Below, one piece after another: positions 35,505-44,189 of a stretch of DNA of 64,000 bases. Location: NCBI GenBank assembly GCA_965199905.1, contig OZ241366.1:2170001-2234000 (forward strand). Reading direction: 5' to 3'. The notes below the pieces were generated by a model. The model was not told the DNA's origin, searched no databases, and saw only the letters and a program-made list of their open reading frames with translations. Both the position numbers and the translations under genes were made by a program. Within the stretch, counting starts at the first letter, position 1, and the number at the start of each line of letters is the position of its first letter. The DNA comes from Ilyomonas sp965199905. GTDB taxonomy: Bacteria > Bacteroidota > Bacteroidia > Chitinophagales > Chitinophagaceae.

Positions 35505-37094
35505 ATGGGCAGTAGTGAAAGGTTCATTAGGACTTGTACAATTATCACCATTGTAATTATTTTCTTTTATTTAGTACCTGCATTTTATAATACTACTGGG
35601 CTTAACCTTGATTCGTTTTTGCAAAATGATGATGGGCTAAGTGAAGCTTGGCTGCGAAGTTTATTGATAACAGTGATTTCCACTTTTTTTAATTTGTTAG
35701 CAAGTCTCTTTATTGCTTTACAATTGAAGAACATTAAAATCAATAGTTACAAGGGTAGGTTTGCAGTCTTTTTATTAATTCCGGTTTTGTTAGGAAATGT
35801 TTCGGTGGCATTTATTGGGCGAATGCTTTTCACGAATATATCTATTATCCAGTCCCATGCAGCAAGTAAGCTCATCGTGCTATTAATTATACAATTTTGG
35901 CAATATGGAACTTTGTATGTTTACCTTTTTTGGCTGATTATTCAGTCATTGCCGGAAAGCACAGTAAATTACGCTGTTGCGGCCAGATTGAATGCAGGTG
36001 AATATGCTAAAGATATTCTTCTCCCGTCCTGCCGTAATCTTGCAATCCTGCTGTTTATAGTCAATTTTACTTTTGCGTTTTACGAAGATGCCAAAACACA
36101 AATTATTTTTAAATCATCCAGGGGAACTGATACCGAACTTATTAGTCAATGGCTAAGCCGGAATTACTTATCAAACTCTTTAATCAATCAACAGTTTTCT
36201 ATACATCAAACAGAAAATATAAGTTCAACGGTTATCATATCCGCTATCCTATTATTGTTCCTGACGGTTATCTGCTTTAGTTACTGTTACAATAAGTTTA
36301 TTTCAAGCAACTCACTGTTCAAATATTATTTTGAGAATAACACCAGCAAAGTAACTTGGTACTTTCTTCTTCTCTTTGTAACGGCACCTTTAGTTCTTGT
36401 ACTGTTTACTGCTTTCAAGCCATTGCAGTTTGATATTTCAACGCTATTTTTCCCATTGTTTCTGACGCTCTTAGCAGCGATATCAGCAACAGCAATCGCT
36501 ATAATCTTGAGTACCTTTCTCCGATTAGGGTGGAAGCGAATATTGCACAAATTTGACAACCGATCTATTACTTTCTTTACCTTATTTTTTGTTGTTGAAC
36601 TTATTCCGCCATTACTTTTATTAATTTCTGGTTATCAATGGTTAAGACTGGCTGATGTTAATAATAATTTGTACATATATACAATCTGGATAGCTGGTCA
36701 TGTTATATTAAGTCTTCCACTAATCAGCAGTTTTCTGGCAGTAACGCATTTTCGCACACTTAACTCTGAAATCAATTTTTTCAATGCTCACCATTTGCGA
36801 CTTGCCGAAATTTTAAAAACCGGATTTCTCATGCGTTATAAGATAGATTATATTCTTACTTTTTTAATTGCATTTTCATTAATCTGGAATGAGTCAATTA
36901 TCAACAATATTATGTCGGACTATATACCCAGTTTTGTAAGTCAATTGAAAATGACAATAGAAGGGCGCGCAGTTGATTTTTCAAAAGGAATTAGTTATTT
37001 ATTGGTATCATTGATTATAGCCTTTCTCGCAATAATTTCTTGGCTCTCGGTTTTAAAGAAAATTGAAAGAAGCAATGCAATTGGTAGCTTTTAA
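35505..37094 (+). CDS. ABC transporter permease with fused halves (YnjC-like)
   Basis: About 530 residues with around twelve transmembrane helices in two six-helix halves, each with a BPD_transp_1 EAA-like loop (NYAVAARLNAGEYAKDILLP in the first, HHLRLAEILKTGFLMRYKID in the second). Fused permeases occur in the FbpB, ThiP and YnjC types. I prefer the ATG at 35505; the frame also contains a TTG at 35490. It begins close after the binding-protein gene and overlaps the ATPase gene by 20 nt. Confidence 0.8.
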   Translation: MGSSERFIRTCTIITIVIIFFYLVPAFYNTTGLNLDSFLQNDDGLSEAWLRSLLITVISTFFNLLASLFIALQLKNIKINSYKGRFAVFLLIPVLLGNVSVAFIGRMLFTNISIIQSHAASKLIVLLIIQFWQYGTLYVYLFWLIIQSLPESTVNYAVAARLNAGEYAKDILLPSCRNLAILLFIVNFTFAFYEDAKTQIIFKSSRGTDTELISQWLSRNYLSNSLINQQFSIHQTENISSTVIISAILLLFLTVICFSYCYNKFISSNSLFKYYFENNTSKVTWYFLLLFVTAPLVLVLFTAFKPLQFDISTLFFPLFLTLLAAISATAIAIILSTFLRLGWKRILHKFDNRSITFFTLFFVVELIPPLLLLISGYQWLRLADVNNNLYIYTIWIAGHVILSLPLISSFLAVTHFRTLNSEINFFNAHHLRLAEILKTGFLMRYKIDYILTFLIAFSLIWNESIINNIMSDYIPSFVSQLKMTIEGRAVDFSKGISYLLVSLIIAFLAIISWLSVLKKIERSNAIGSF

Positions 37095-38121
37095 TAATTT
37101 AAAATTTGGTTATCAGAAAGATCATCCTATATTCTATGATCTTTCTTTCGACATTAAAAATGCATCTGCCAATAAGGAAGGATTTGTTGTTGCGCTGATG
37201 GGAATCAGTGGTAGTGGAAAATCTACACTACTCAAGCTCATCCTTAATATAGAAAGACCACAAAGTGGTAGTATCAGTTTCTTTGGACAACCAGTTATCT
37301 CTTACCTTCCACAGGAATCCATACTCTTTGAACATTTGTCGCCCTTCGAGAATGCAAGATATTTTTCAACTATCTCTTATTATAAAAACCGTTTTGATAA
37401 GCAATTATTTAATGAGTTGGCACAATCACTCCAAATTGATGATATTCTTAAAACTGCTAAATCAATTGCCCAGCTCAGCGGAGGACAAAAGCAACGTATC
37501 GCACTTTTACGGGCTTTATCTATTAAACCCGATATTTTATTGTTAGATGAACCCACGAATGGATTAGATGCAGATGTAAAGTTGTTATTTCTAAGCAAAT
37601 TGAAGGAGATTGTGATTGCTTATAATCTACTAGTTATTTATGTAACTCATCATAAATTAGAAGCAGAAATTGTTGCTGACGAGATTATTTTTTTGTCTAA
37701 AAATCAGCAAACCGGATTTATTGATAGGGTATACCAAAATTCATTATTAAATTTTGTAAAACAGCCGCCGCTTTTGGAAGCGGTTAAAGTATTTAAATAT
37801 CCACAGCCAAATCTATTAAAATGTAAAATAGAGAATAATTGTCTCGTACTTTGTAATGGAGACAATGGATTTACAATTAGTGTCCATTCCGCTCAAATTA
37901 ATTATTCAAAAGATAATGGCTTTAGGGTAGAAACAATTATAGAAAATGCTTTGTATGTCACAATGAAGTTCGTTGGATCTCACAATCTTATTACGGTAGA
38001 TCGTCAGCATTTTCAGAACGTAAGCAATGTTAGTCTTAGTGGGATATTTATTACTTATGACAGCAATGGAAATTCCAATGGAAGCCTGACTTTAAGAGAT
38101 AATAACCTAATCCATGAATAA
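37075..38121 (+). CDS. ABC transporter ATP-binding protein
   Basis: 348 residues from the ATG at 37075. Walker A GISGSGKSTLLKL, signature LSGGQKQRIALLRAL, Walker B ILLLDEPTNGLD and the switch His in IYVTHHKLE are all present. A C-terminal extension of about 120 residues (CKIENNCLVLCNGDNGFTIS) looks like a TOBE-like regulatory domain. It energises the import system encoded just upstream. Its stop codon overlaps the start of the methyltransferase gene by 8 nt, so the transporter and the enzymes are one transcript. Confidence 0.9.
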   Translation: MQLVAFNNLKFGYQKDHPIFYDLSFDIKNASANKEGFVVALMGISGSGKSTLLKLILNIERPQSGSISFFGQPVISYLPQESILFEHLSPFENARYFSTISYYKNRFDKQLFNELAQSLQIDDILKTAKSIAQLSGGQKQRIALLRALSIKPDILLLDEPTNGLDADVKLLFLSKLKEIVIAYNLLVIYVTHHKLEAEIVADEIIFLSKNQQTGFIDRVYQNSLLNFVKQPPLLEAVKVFKYPQPNLLKCKIENNCLVLCNGDNGFTISVHSAQINYSKDNGFRVETIIENALYVTMKFVGSHNLITVDRQHFQNVSNVSLSGIFITYDSNGNSNGSLTLRDNNLIHE

Positions 38122-38764
38122 CAATCATAAGCCTGAGGCATATATTAATGGGTATACGAGATTTCATGGTATCAATTTAACGATTGATGAGCGTGTTTTT
38201 GTGCCTAATCAGGAAACCGAACTTTTGGTTGCAACTGTATTAGAATACATGGACAAGCATCCGGCAAAACAGAAACTGATTGACGTAGGTACAGGTAGTG
38301 GAAACATTGCTATTGCTTTAGCAAGCAAGTATAATCATTGGAGTATTATAGGAACTGATTTATCCCAGGATGCTTTAGCAGTAGCTAAGATGAATGTGGA
38401 ATCGGCGCATCTGACTAATATTAAATTAGTGCATACAGATTTAATCGCTGAAATAGATGAGGAACCTGCGGTAATTGTTTGCAATCTTCCTTGGGGTAGA
38501 GAAGAGTATATGCTTAAAAGCAATTCCGTTGAAGCGTTATCCTATATGCCTTCAATTGCTATTTACCCGGTCAATGGGATTATTGGGGCATATCTTAATT
38601 TATGTGGGCAGATTTTAAGAAAGGGATGGAATACGATTGTTTTTGCTGAAGTTGGCCGTATTCCTGAGCACATCATTAGAGATGAAATGCCGGTAAAATA
38701 TGACTGGATGTATAAATCTATTACCAATGATTATGCGGTATTGATTATTAATTTTAAAAAATAA
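38114..38764 (+). CDS. PrmC/HemK-like methyltransferase
   Basis: 216 residues. The HemK-like entry DERVFVPNQETELLVATVLE is followed by SAM motif I (LIDVGTGSGNIAIALASKY), acidic GTDLSQDALAVAKMN, and NLPW in VIVCNLPWGREEY in place of the usual NPPY. NPPY positions the glutamine or amine being methylated in PrmC; the change to NLPW suggests another acceptor. The protein is shorter than PrmC (about 280) and lacks its N-terminal helical domain. Acceptor unknown. Confidence 0.8.
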   Translation: MNNNHKPEAYINGYTRFHGINLTIDERVFVPNQETELLVATVLEYMDKHPAKQKLIDVGTGSGNIAIALASKYNHWSIIGTDLSQDALAVAKMNVESAHLTNIKLVHTDLIAEIDEEPAVIVCNLPWGREEYMLKSNSVEALSYMPSIAIYPVNGIIGAYLNLCGQILRKGWNTIVFAEVGRIPEHIIRDEMPVKYDWMYKSITNDYAVLIINFKK

Positions 38765-38768
38765 AAAC

Positions 38769-39878
38769 ATGAATTTGAGGGTAGGAATGACCTATAATCT
38801 GTGTAAAGATTTTCCGGTTAAAGAAAATGATCCGGAAGATATTGCAATTGAGTGGTGTGATGATAGTTATATTGAGTTACTAAAAAATGGCATTACTGCT
38901 GCGGATTTTGAATGTATTGATATTGGTCATCCTCGTAATTTACTGTGCCAACAGGCACAAAAAAGTATTGATATTTTATTCAGCGTAGCAGAAATGCAAG
39001 GTTACCGGTATAGGGAAAGCTTAGTGCCGGTATTATGCGAATTTTATGAGCTTCCATATTTATTTGCTCGTCCGGATGGGATGCTTATTACAGCCGACAA
39101 GCAATTGAGTAATATGGTAGTAGAAAGACTTGGCATCGAAGTACCAAGCTGGCAACTAATTAAAAAAGATAGTCTTACTTCTCAGTTTATTCTTGATTAT
39201 CCGTGTATAGTTAAGCCGAATGCTGAAGGTAGTAGCATGGGCATAAGCTCAGCTTCGTTAGTCAGTAACCAGTATGAACTTAAAAGACAAGTCATCCATA
39301 TCATTGAACATTATAACCAACCGGCTTTGGTACAACAATTCATTTCCGGGCAGGAAATTACTGTTGGCGTTATACAAAAAGAAGGTACAACTGTCTCACT
39401 TTGCCCCTTAGAGGTTTTTGGTGAAACAGATCCTGACCAGATGTTTACCAGTGAGGTAAAGAAAAAATATAAAGCGGAGCAGTTATTTAAACCGGTAAAA
39501 GACGAACATGTAAGCGCAACTATTAAATCTTTAGCTAAGCGGATTTTTGACGAAATCGGTTGTTGTGATGCAGCAAGAATCGATTTCCGGAAAACAAAAG
39601 ATAAAATTTATTTTGTTGAGATTAATGGGTTAACTGATTTTCATCCAATGGGAGCATTTTGCCAATCTGCAAAATTGGATGGACTATCATACCCGCAACT
39701 GCTTAAAACAATTATTTTAAATGCTTACGACCGCTTTAAAAGAGGACAACGATCCTTTAAGGATTCTGTTAATAGACGGTTTGCTGGAGACACTGGAAAA
39801 TTTACAGAACAGGCTTCTTGTAAACAACTTTTCAAACGTATGGACTTATCAAATTTCTCAATGCGAGCAAACACCTGA
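38769..39878 (+). CDS. D-Ala-D-Ala-ligase-like ATP-grasp enzyme
   Basis: 369 residues. ATP-grasp features: PCIVKPNAEGSSMGI (nucleotide-binding Lys and Gly-rich loop), QQFISGQEITVGVIQ, and the metal site RIDFR...YFVEINGLTDFHPMG. True Ddl enzymes end this last motif with NTxPGFT; here it is NGLTDFHPM, so a different second substrate is likely. The enzyme would join a carboxylate to an amine using ATP. Homology ends near residue 318 (YDRFK); the last 50 residues overlap the next gene in another frame for 158 nt, which is unusual and may reflect a lost stop codon. Confidence 0.8.
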   Translation: MNLRVGMTYNLCKDFPVKENDPEDIAIEWCDDSYIELLKNGITAADFECIDIGHPRNLLCQQAQKSIDILFSVAEMQGYRYRESLVPVLCEFYELPYLFARPDGMLITADKQLSNMVVERLGIEVPSWQLIKKDSLTSQFILDYPCIVKPNAEGSSMGISSASLVSNQYELKRQVIHIIEHYNQPALVQQFISGQEITVGVIQKEGTTVSLCPLEVFGETDPDQMFTSEVKKKYKAEQLFKPVKDEHVSATIKSLAKRIFDEIGCCDAARIDFRKTKDKIYFVEINGLTDFHPMGAFCQSAKLDGLSYPQLLKTIILNAYDRFKRGQRSFKDSVNRRFAGDTGKFTEQASCKQLFKRMDLSNFSMRANT

Positions 39879-41838
39879 GGATTCTATTACCCACTGTTGC
39901 CGGGAAATTGCGAAACTGATTAATGACTATGCAATTAATGTCATTGTAATCAATTACAATATTTATGATACCACCAGCAATTCAGTAATTCCTGAGTTTG
40001 AGTTAAAAAAATTCTTTTCAGAAGTTAATATATTCAACAGCTTTGAAATAGCGCCGGAAATTTTTGCCGACTTTAAAAAGATTATTATCCATACATACAA
40101 CCCTAAAACAAACTGGGATGAAATCCAAAGTATAGAAAATCTGATTAATAAAGTACTCCTAAAGGATATAGCATTCTTTATTGATCTTTCTCCATCTTTC
40201 CTTAAATTCAATTTTGCAAAAAACAGGAGGTTGGGCAGTCCAAATAACAAGCCACCTAATGATAGTGTAAGAATAGCCTACGAAGAGAATTTCTTTCAAA
40301 TTCTTTCAAATATTTTAAAGGAAATAGCAAATCCGAAAGGAGATCGCCATATATTTTCCGAACAATTTGATGCCTTGGAAAAGATTAAAAATCTTAATAG
40401 ATCAAGCATTGAATTGATTAAGAAATTTCAGGCTGAAAATAATAATGAGGCTCTTGAACTACTTATCAATTATTCTTCAGAAATGAAGAACCTGTTTGAT
40501 TTATCAGACTTTACAATTGGTCATGCCACTTTTATATCCAATCTGAAGAATAATGTCGAAACTCATCTGTTGGATGTTCCGTACAAAAATTATTATGAAG
40601 AGCTTAATAAACACTTAGAAAGCGACGAACGATGGAAAAAAATTTACAAAAACGAAGAAGAGGAATTTCTTGAAGATCAGTTTGTATTTTTTGATTACCA
40701 AGTGAAGGAAAATAAATTTATAATTTATGATTTGTGGCTATCGGATAAATTAAAATTACTTCGGCGCGATAAAGATTTTGAACAGTTTCTGCCGGTTATT
40801 CATGTAAGTATTTTCTACGAAGAAGAAGTATGGAAAAATTTTGAAATTGAGAAACAGGAAAAACCAGTAAATCATGAATATACAATTAAATTGTTCTTCC
40901 TATTCAGCCGGATAAATAACCGCTCATTTACGACTATTAATAAATTAAAAAGCAATTTAAACTTTTCACTTTGGGCTTGTAATAAAGCAAGTTATAATAA
41001 GTCGCAGATAAAAAAACTCGAAGAAACAATTTATAAAACGTACTTTTTTGATATTAAAGACATCGTTCAGAGTACTGTTACTATGTCAATTATGGATTAT
41101 ATTCAAGAAATAGAAGAGTCTGCACAAAATGAAAAAATAAAAAATCAAATTGCTGATAACCAATTGAAGTTTATTAAGGCACATAAACATACCATTCGTA
41201 ATTTCGGCTATGAACAAAAATTGGCTAATCTAAAACTTGCATTGTCATTAAAAAAAATAAGTAAGGCAGAAGAAATTTTAGGTAAAATCGAAAGGCTAAA
41301 TCTGCTGAGGGATATTACTATTGATTTTATCTATTTAAGCGATGAACCTATTGAACGCTTATTATTATATAAAGTATTAAAAAAACGGGGATTCTATTAT
41401 TCTGAAATATTACACATTATTGATGAAAGCAAGTCGTTAAAAACAAAAAACTTATTTATAGACTCTAAAGTTCAAGCAGCGGTAGCAAATATACTAAATA
41501 AACAGGATTTAATTATAGTGTTTAACCTACTGGTAAACCTTTATTCAAACACACTTAATCATTCTAATGAAGAAAACAATTTCAAAATAGTTTTGGAAAT
41601 TGCAAATGATAAGCTCTTTATAAGCTTCATCACAAATACACTTTTAAAAAGGGAATTTTGCAATTTCTTATTAGGTTATTCTAACGAAAATTCTTCTAGT
41701 GGTCAAGGTCTAAATATTATTAAAGACAGTTTGCAAAAGTTGAAAAAATATATTTGTATCGACATTCAGCAAACAGAAATAGAAAAACAAACAACTTTAA
41801 CTTTAATTATAAGCCCATATGAAATGTCTTATTATTGA
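39721..41838 (+). CDS. Soluble histidine-kinase-like protein with N-terminal receiver-like domain
   Basis: 705 residues and no membrane segment. The start (DPLRILLIDGLLETLENLQN) looks like a degenerate receiver fold. Near residue 480 an H-box-like segment is visible (FIKAHKHTIRNFGYEQKLAN). The N-box is LLVNLYSNTLNHSN and a G-box SSSGQGLNIIKDSLQKL follows, as in HATPase_c domains. The ATP-lid region is short. It partly overlaps the ligase gene upstream and overlaps the receiver gene downstream by 20 nt. It may sense the imported or produced compound in the cytosol. Confidence 0.75.
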   Translation: MLTTALKEDNDPLRILLIDGLLETLENLQNRLLVNNFSNVWTYQISQCEQTPEDSITHCCREIAKLINDYAINVIVINYNIYDTTSNSVIPEFELKKFFSEVNIFNSFEIAPEIFADFKKIIIHTYNPKTNWDEIQSIENLINKVLLKDIAFFIDLSPSFLKFNFAKNRRLGSPNNKPPNDSVRIAYEENFFQILSNILKEIANPKGDRHIFSEQFDALEKIKNLNRSSIELIKKFQAENNNEALELLINYSSEMKNLFDLSDFTIGHATFISNLKNNVETHLLDVPYKNYYEELNKHLESDERWKKIYKNEEEEFLEDQFVFFDYQVKENKFIIYDLWLSDKLKLLRRDKDFEQFLPVIHVSIFYEEEVWKNFEIEKQEKPVNHEYTIKLFFLFSRINNRSFTTINKLKSNLNFSLWACNKASYNKSQIKKLEETIYKTYFFDIKDIVQSTVTMSIMDYIQEIEESAQNEKIKNQIADNQLKFIKAHKHTIRNFGYEQKLANLKLALSLKKISKAEEILGKIERLNLLRDITIDFIYLSDEPIERLLLYKVLKKRGFYYSEILHIIDESKSLKTKNLFIDSKVQAAVANILNKQDLIIVFNLLVNLYSNTLNHSNEENNFKIVLEIANDKLFISFITNTLLKREFCNFLLGYSNENSSSGQGLNIIKDSLQKLKKYICIDIQQTEIEKQTTLTLIISPYEMSYY

Positions 41839-42652
41839 TGATGATAGAGATTTTATTGATGGTATAATGGATCGACTGGAAATGCGTGACCATATTTTTG
41901 ATTTTCGGTACACGCCTGAAGGTGGTGTACAGATGGCTAACGAAATAAAAAATTACGACTTAATTTTTATTGATTTTAGGTTTAAAAGTGAGCCTAACTA
42001 TACAGGTGCTGATGTTGGGCTTAGAATACGCAGAAACAATCCTCTAAGTACTCTGATATTAATGACCGCCTGGGGCAAAGAGGAAATAAAGAATTATATA
42101 TTCGTTGGATTTGATAACTATTGGTCTAAGTATGATGAAGGTGATGGCGAAGATTTAGATAAAATGATGGCCGATTTTGATGAAACTATTGAAAAAGCAC
42201 TTTTGAATGCACAGAGACGTTGTAAAAGTATTTTCTCGGAGGATGAACTAAAAGAAATGGAATCTTATTTAGATGCGATTCAAGAGACGATAGAATTTCT
42301 TGAGAATAGTGATTGCAAAAACATTATTAATTGTCACACTATTACAGCTGGTATTCAACTTTTGAAGAAAGAGCCACCACTTTCTTTAGATAGACAAATA
42401 TTCCAAGCTATTGCTAAATCTAAAGAGTTGAAATCTACGTTATCTACTTACAAACTCGTTGCATATAACACTTTTAGTAGTAGCAGATTTGAACTGAGAG
42501 AAAAGGGTAGTTATACTGACAATGCATTGAAAATAAGACAGCTATTAAAATCTAATCCAGATAAGTGGCTCAAAGCCCGTGGGTTTAATAAATCAAAAGG
42601 AAAGGCTTATTATAATCCAATTTATGCTATAGCTCAAGAATTTTCGGTTTAA
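41819..42652 (+). CDS. Response regulator receiver protein with unknown output domain
   Basis: 277 residues. The receiver has DDDRDFIDG (acidic pocket), phospho-acceptor Asp in LIFIDFRFKS, Thr in LILMTAWG and Lys in YWSKYDEG. The C-terminal 145 residues (ELKEMESYLDAIQETIEFLE and after) are helical with no recognised HTH or enzyme fold. It partners with the kinase gene, whose stop overlaps its start. Output through protein contact rather than DNA binding is possible. Last gene of the operon. Confidence 0.8.
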   Translation: MKCLIIDDDRDFIDGIMDRLEMRDHIFDFRYTPEGGVQMANEIKNYDLIFIDFRFKSEPNYTGADVGLRIRRNNPLSTLILMTAWGKEEIKNYIFVGFDNYWSKYDEGDGEDLDKMMADFDETIEKALLNAQRRCKSIFSEDELKEMESYLDAIQETIEFLENSDCKNIINCHTITAGIQLLKKEPPLSLDRQIFQAIAKSKELKSTLSTYKLVAYNTFSSSRFELREKGSYTDNALKIRQLLKSNPDKWLKARGFNKSKGKAYYNPIYAIAQEFSV

Positions 42653-43724
42653 GATATTTTGTAACAGCTTTTCAAAAATCCCTTTAATCTCGGAAGTCTA
42701 TATTGCAATCATCAATATTCAATCAGGTAAGGTTTCTGGAACATTTGCGAGAAGATAATAGGCGATACAAAAGTGCTTTGAATTTGAACAATTGTTTTCT
42801 CACCTTACCTATCCACATATCAAAAAAAAGGCAGCAAAGTTAGCCGGCTATCACAAATCCCTTCTTTTGTCTGCAAAGAAATTCCGCCATAAACACAGCA
42901 GCCAGCGCACAGAAGCCATCATTTATTGCGTTGCTTCTTTGCAGCCAAGCCACACCGCCTGATACAAAAGCTTTCTTTTTCTTTTTTTCGGTTTTTCTGT
43001 TTCTTTTAAAATAATTATTTGGTTAGGGCTACAAGAAAGAAAGGAAATAAGCAGGCAGAGTAAAACATCCAGCACAAGCAACACGAACAACAGGCAATCA
43101 ACACCACTTTTGCCCTTGTGTTTTTATACAGCAAAAATAGCTACAGCAGCCTGCCGCACATTAGCCCAACAAAAAAGCCCAAAAGATTTTCAGCATAAAC
43201 ACAAAGCCAGCTGCACAGTAACCCTGTTTTATTCCGTTTCCTTTTAGTTTTTTATCTGCCTGAGGCGCCGGGCAAGGTTATGAAATCTCCAGTCATACAA
43301 ATGAGCTATCTTGAATTTTGTCGACCAGATTTGTGCCCATAAGCTGATCAGTATGTGCCTTATCAATCATTTTGTTGGTCACTATTACACGTAGTCGGTG
43401 GTTCAATTAAACGAAATTCTTAGGTCTTCCATAATCCAATGAAATAAGCAGATAAAATTTGGAAACGTTGAATGATGTTTGTTCATTTTTTATCAATTTT
43501 TTAAGCCCTCATTTCTTTACTCTTTTGTCTCATCTTTTCCTATTTATACAACTCATCCAAATCTTCACATCCCTATCAATTTTTGAACAGGATCGTTTGC
43601 AGGAAATGTTTTTATTTCACACCTGATGATGTCATTTGCCCGCTTTCTTTCTGGAAGGATAGCAGCCTTGAAAGCAAATGAAGAGAATACAATTGAAATA
43701 AGTGAAGACAGGAAAACGTGAAGT
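42653..43724. other. Gene-free stretch between the lysine-centred cluster and the second mobilisation module
   Basis: More than 1 kb without a convincing gene. AGGTAAGGT (42725-42733) and ACCTTACCT (42802-42810) form an inverted pair. Around 42960-43020 there is a polypyrimidine-rich stretch. The inverted 35-bp repeat lies at 43384-43418. An oriT for the downstream relaxase and the promoter of the HTH gene are probably here, but I could not locate them. Confidence 0.4.
43384..43418 (-). repeat. Inverted 35-bp repeat, right copy
   Basis: Read on the minus strand this is AATTTCGTTTAATTGAACCA continuing through CCGACTACGTGTAAT, two changes from the copy at 28972-29006. Together they bracket the 14.4 kb lysine-centred cluster in inverted orientation. 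Similarity to the third degenerate copy near 48635-48720 (for instance CATACTGATCAG) extends further left. Confidence 0.7.
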
Positions 43725-44066
43725 ATGGAAACAAGATTGAACAAGACAAAAGAAGCGCCCTCCGCGCCTCAGTATCCAGCCCGGATTTTTGCGCACCAGT
43801 TAATTACTCTCGATGATTTGGAACAGTTCAAGGAAGAACTGTTTAAAGAACTGCAAGCCTTACTCAAGCCCGGCAGTCAGCCGCCAAAAAAGTGGATGAA
43901 GTCGCACGAAGTACAGCGTTACCTGAAAATATCACCCGGCACCCTTCAGACGCTCAAAGCAAACGGCATCATTCCCTACACAAAAATTGGTGGTGTTCAC
44001 TTCTATGACCCGGAAGACATTCAAAAGGTATTGCAACAAGGCAAGGTCAATCAGCATCGGCTGTAA
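43725..44066 (+). CDS. MerR/excisionase-like HTH protein of second module
   Basis: 113 residues. HTH_17 domain in the C-terminal half (KWMKSHEVQRYLKISPGTLQ then TLKANGIIPYTKIGGVHFYD). The N-terminus has a short helix (LDDLEQFKEELFKELQALL). First gene of HTH, primase-like, MobC, relaxase, coiled-coil membrane protein, all on the plus strand. Related to the gene at 13391-13720 by role but with low sequence similarity. Confidence 0.85.
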   Translation: METRLNKTKEAPSAPQYPARIFAHQLITLDDLEQFKEELFKELQALLKPGSQPPKKWMKSHEVQRYLKISPGTLQTLKANGIIPYTKIGGVHFYDPEDIQKVLQQGKVNQHRL

Positions 44067-44189
44067 GACGTATCTCCCGGAAGTAATGGGGCGAATAATA
44101 ATAATCACAAAATGGCATTGTGGCTCTTTGTTGTTCTACGTCCACATCCTTATAATCTACCCGTATTTTCTCACCGCGAATTAAACGGT

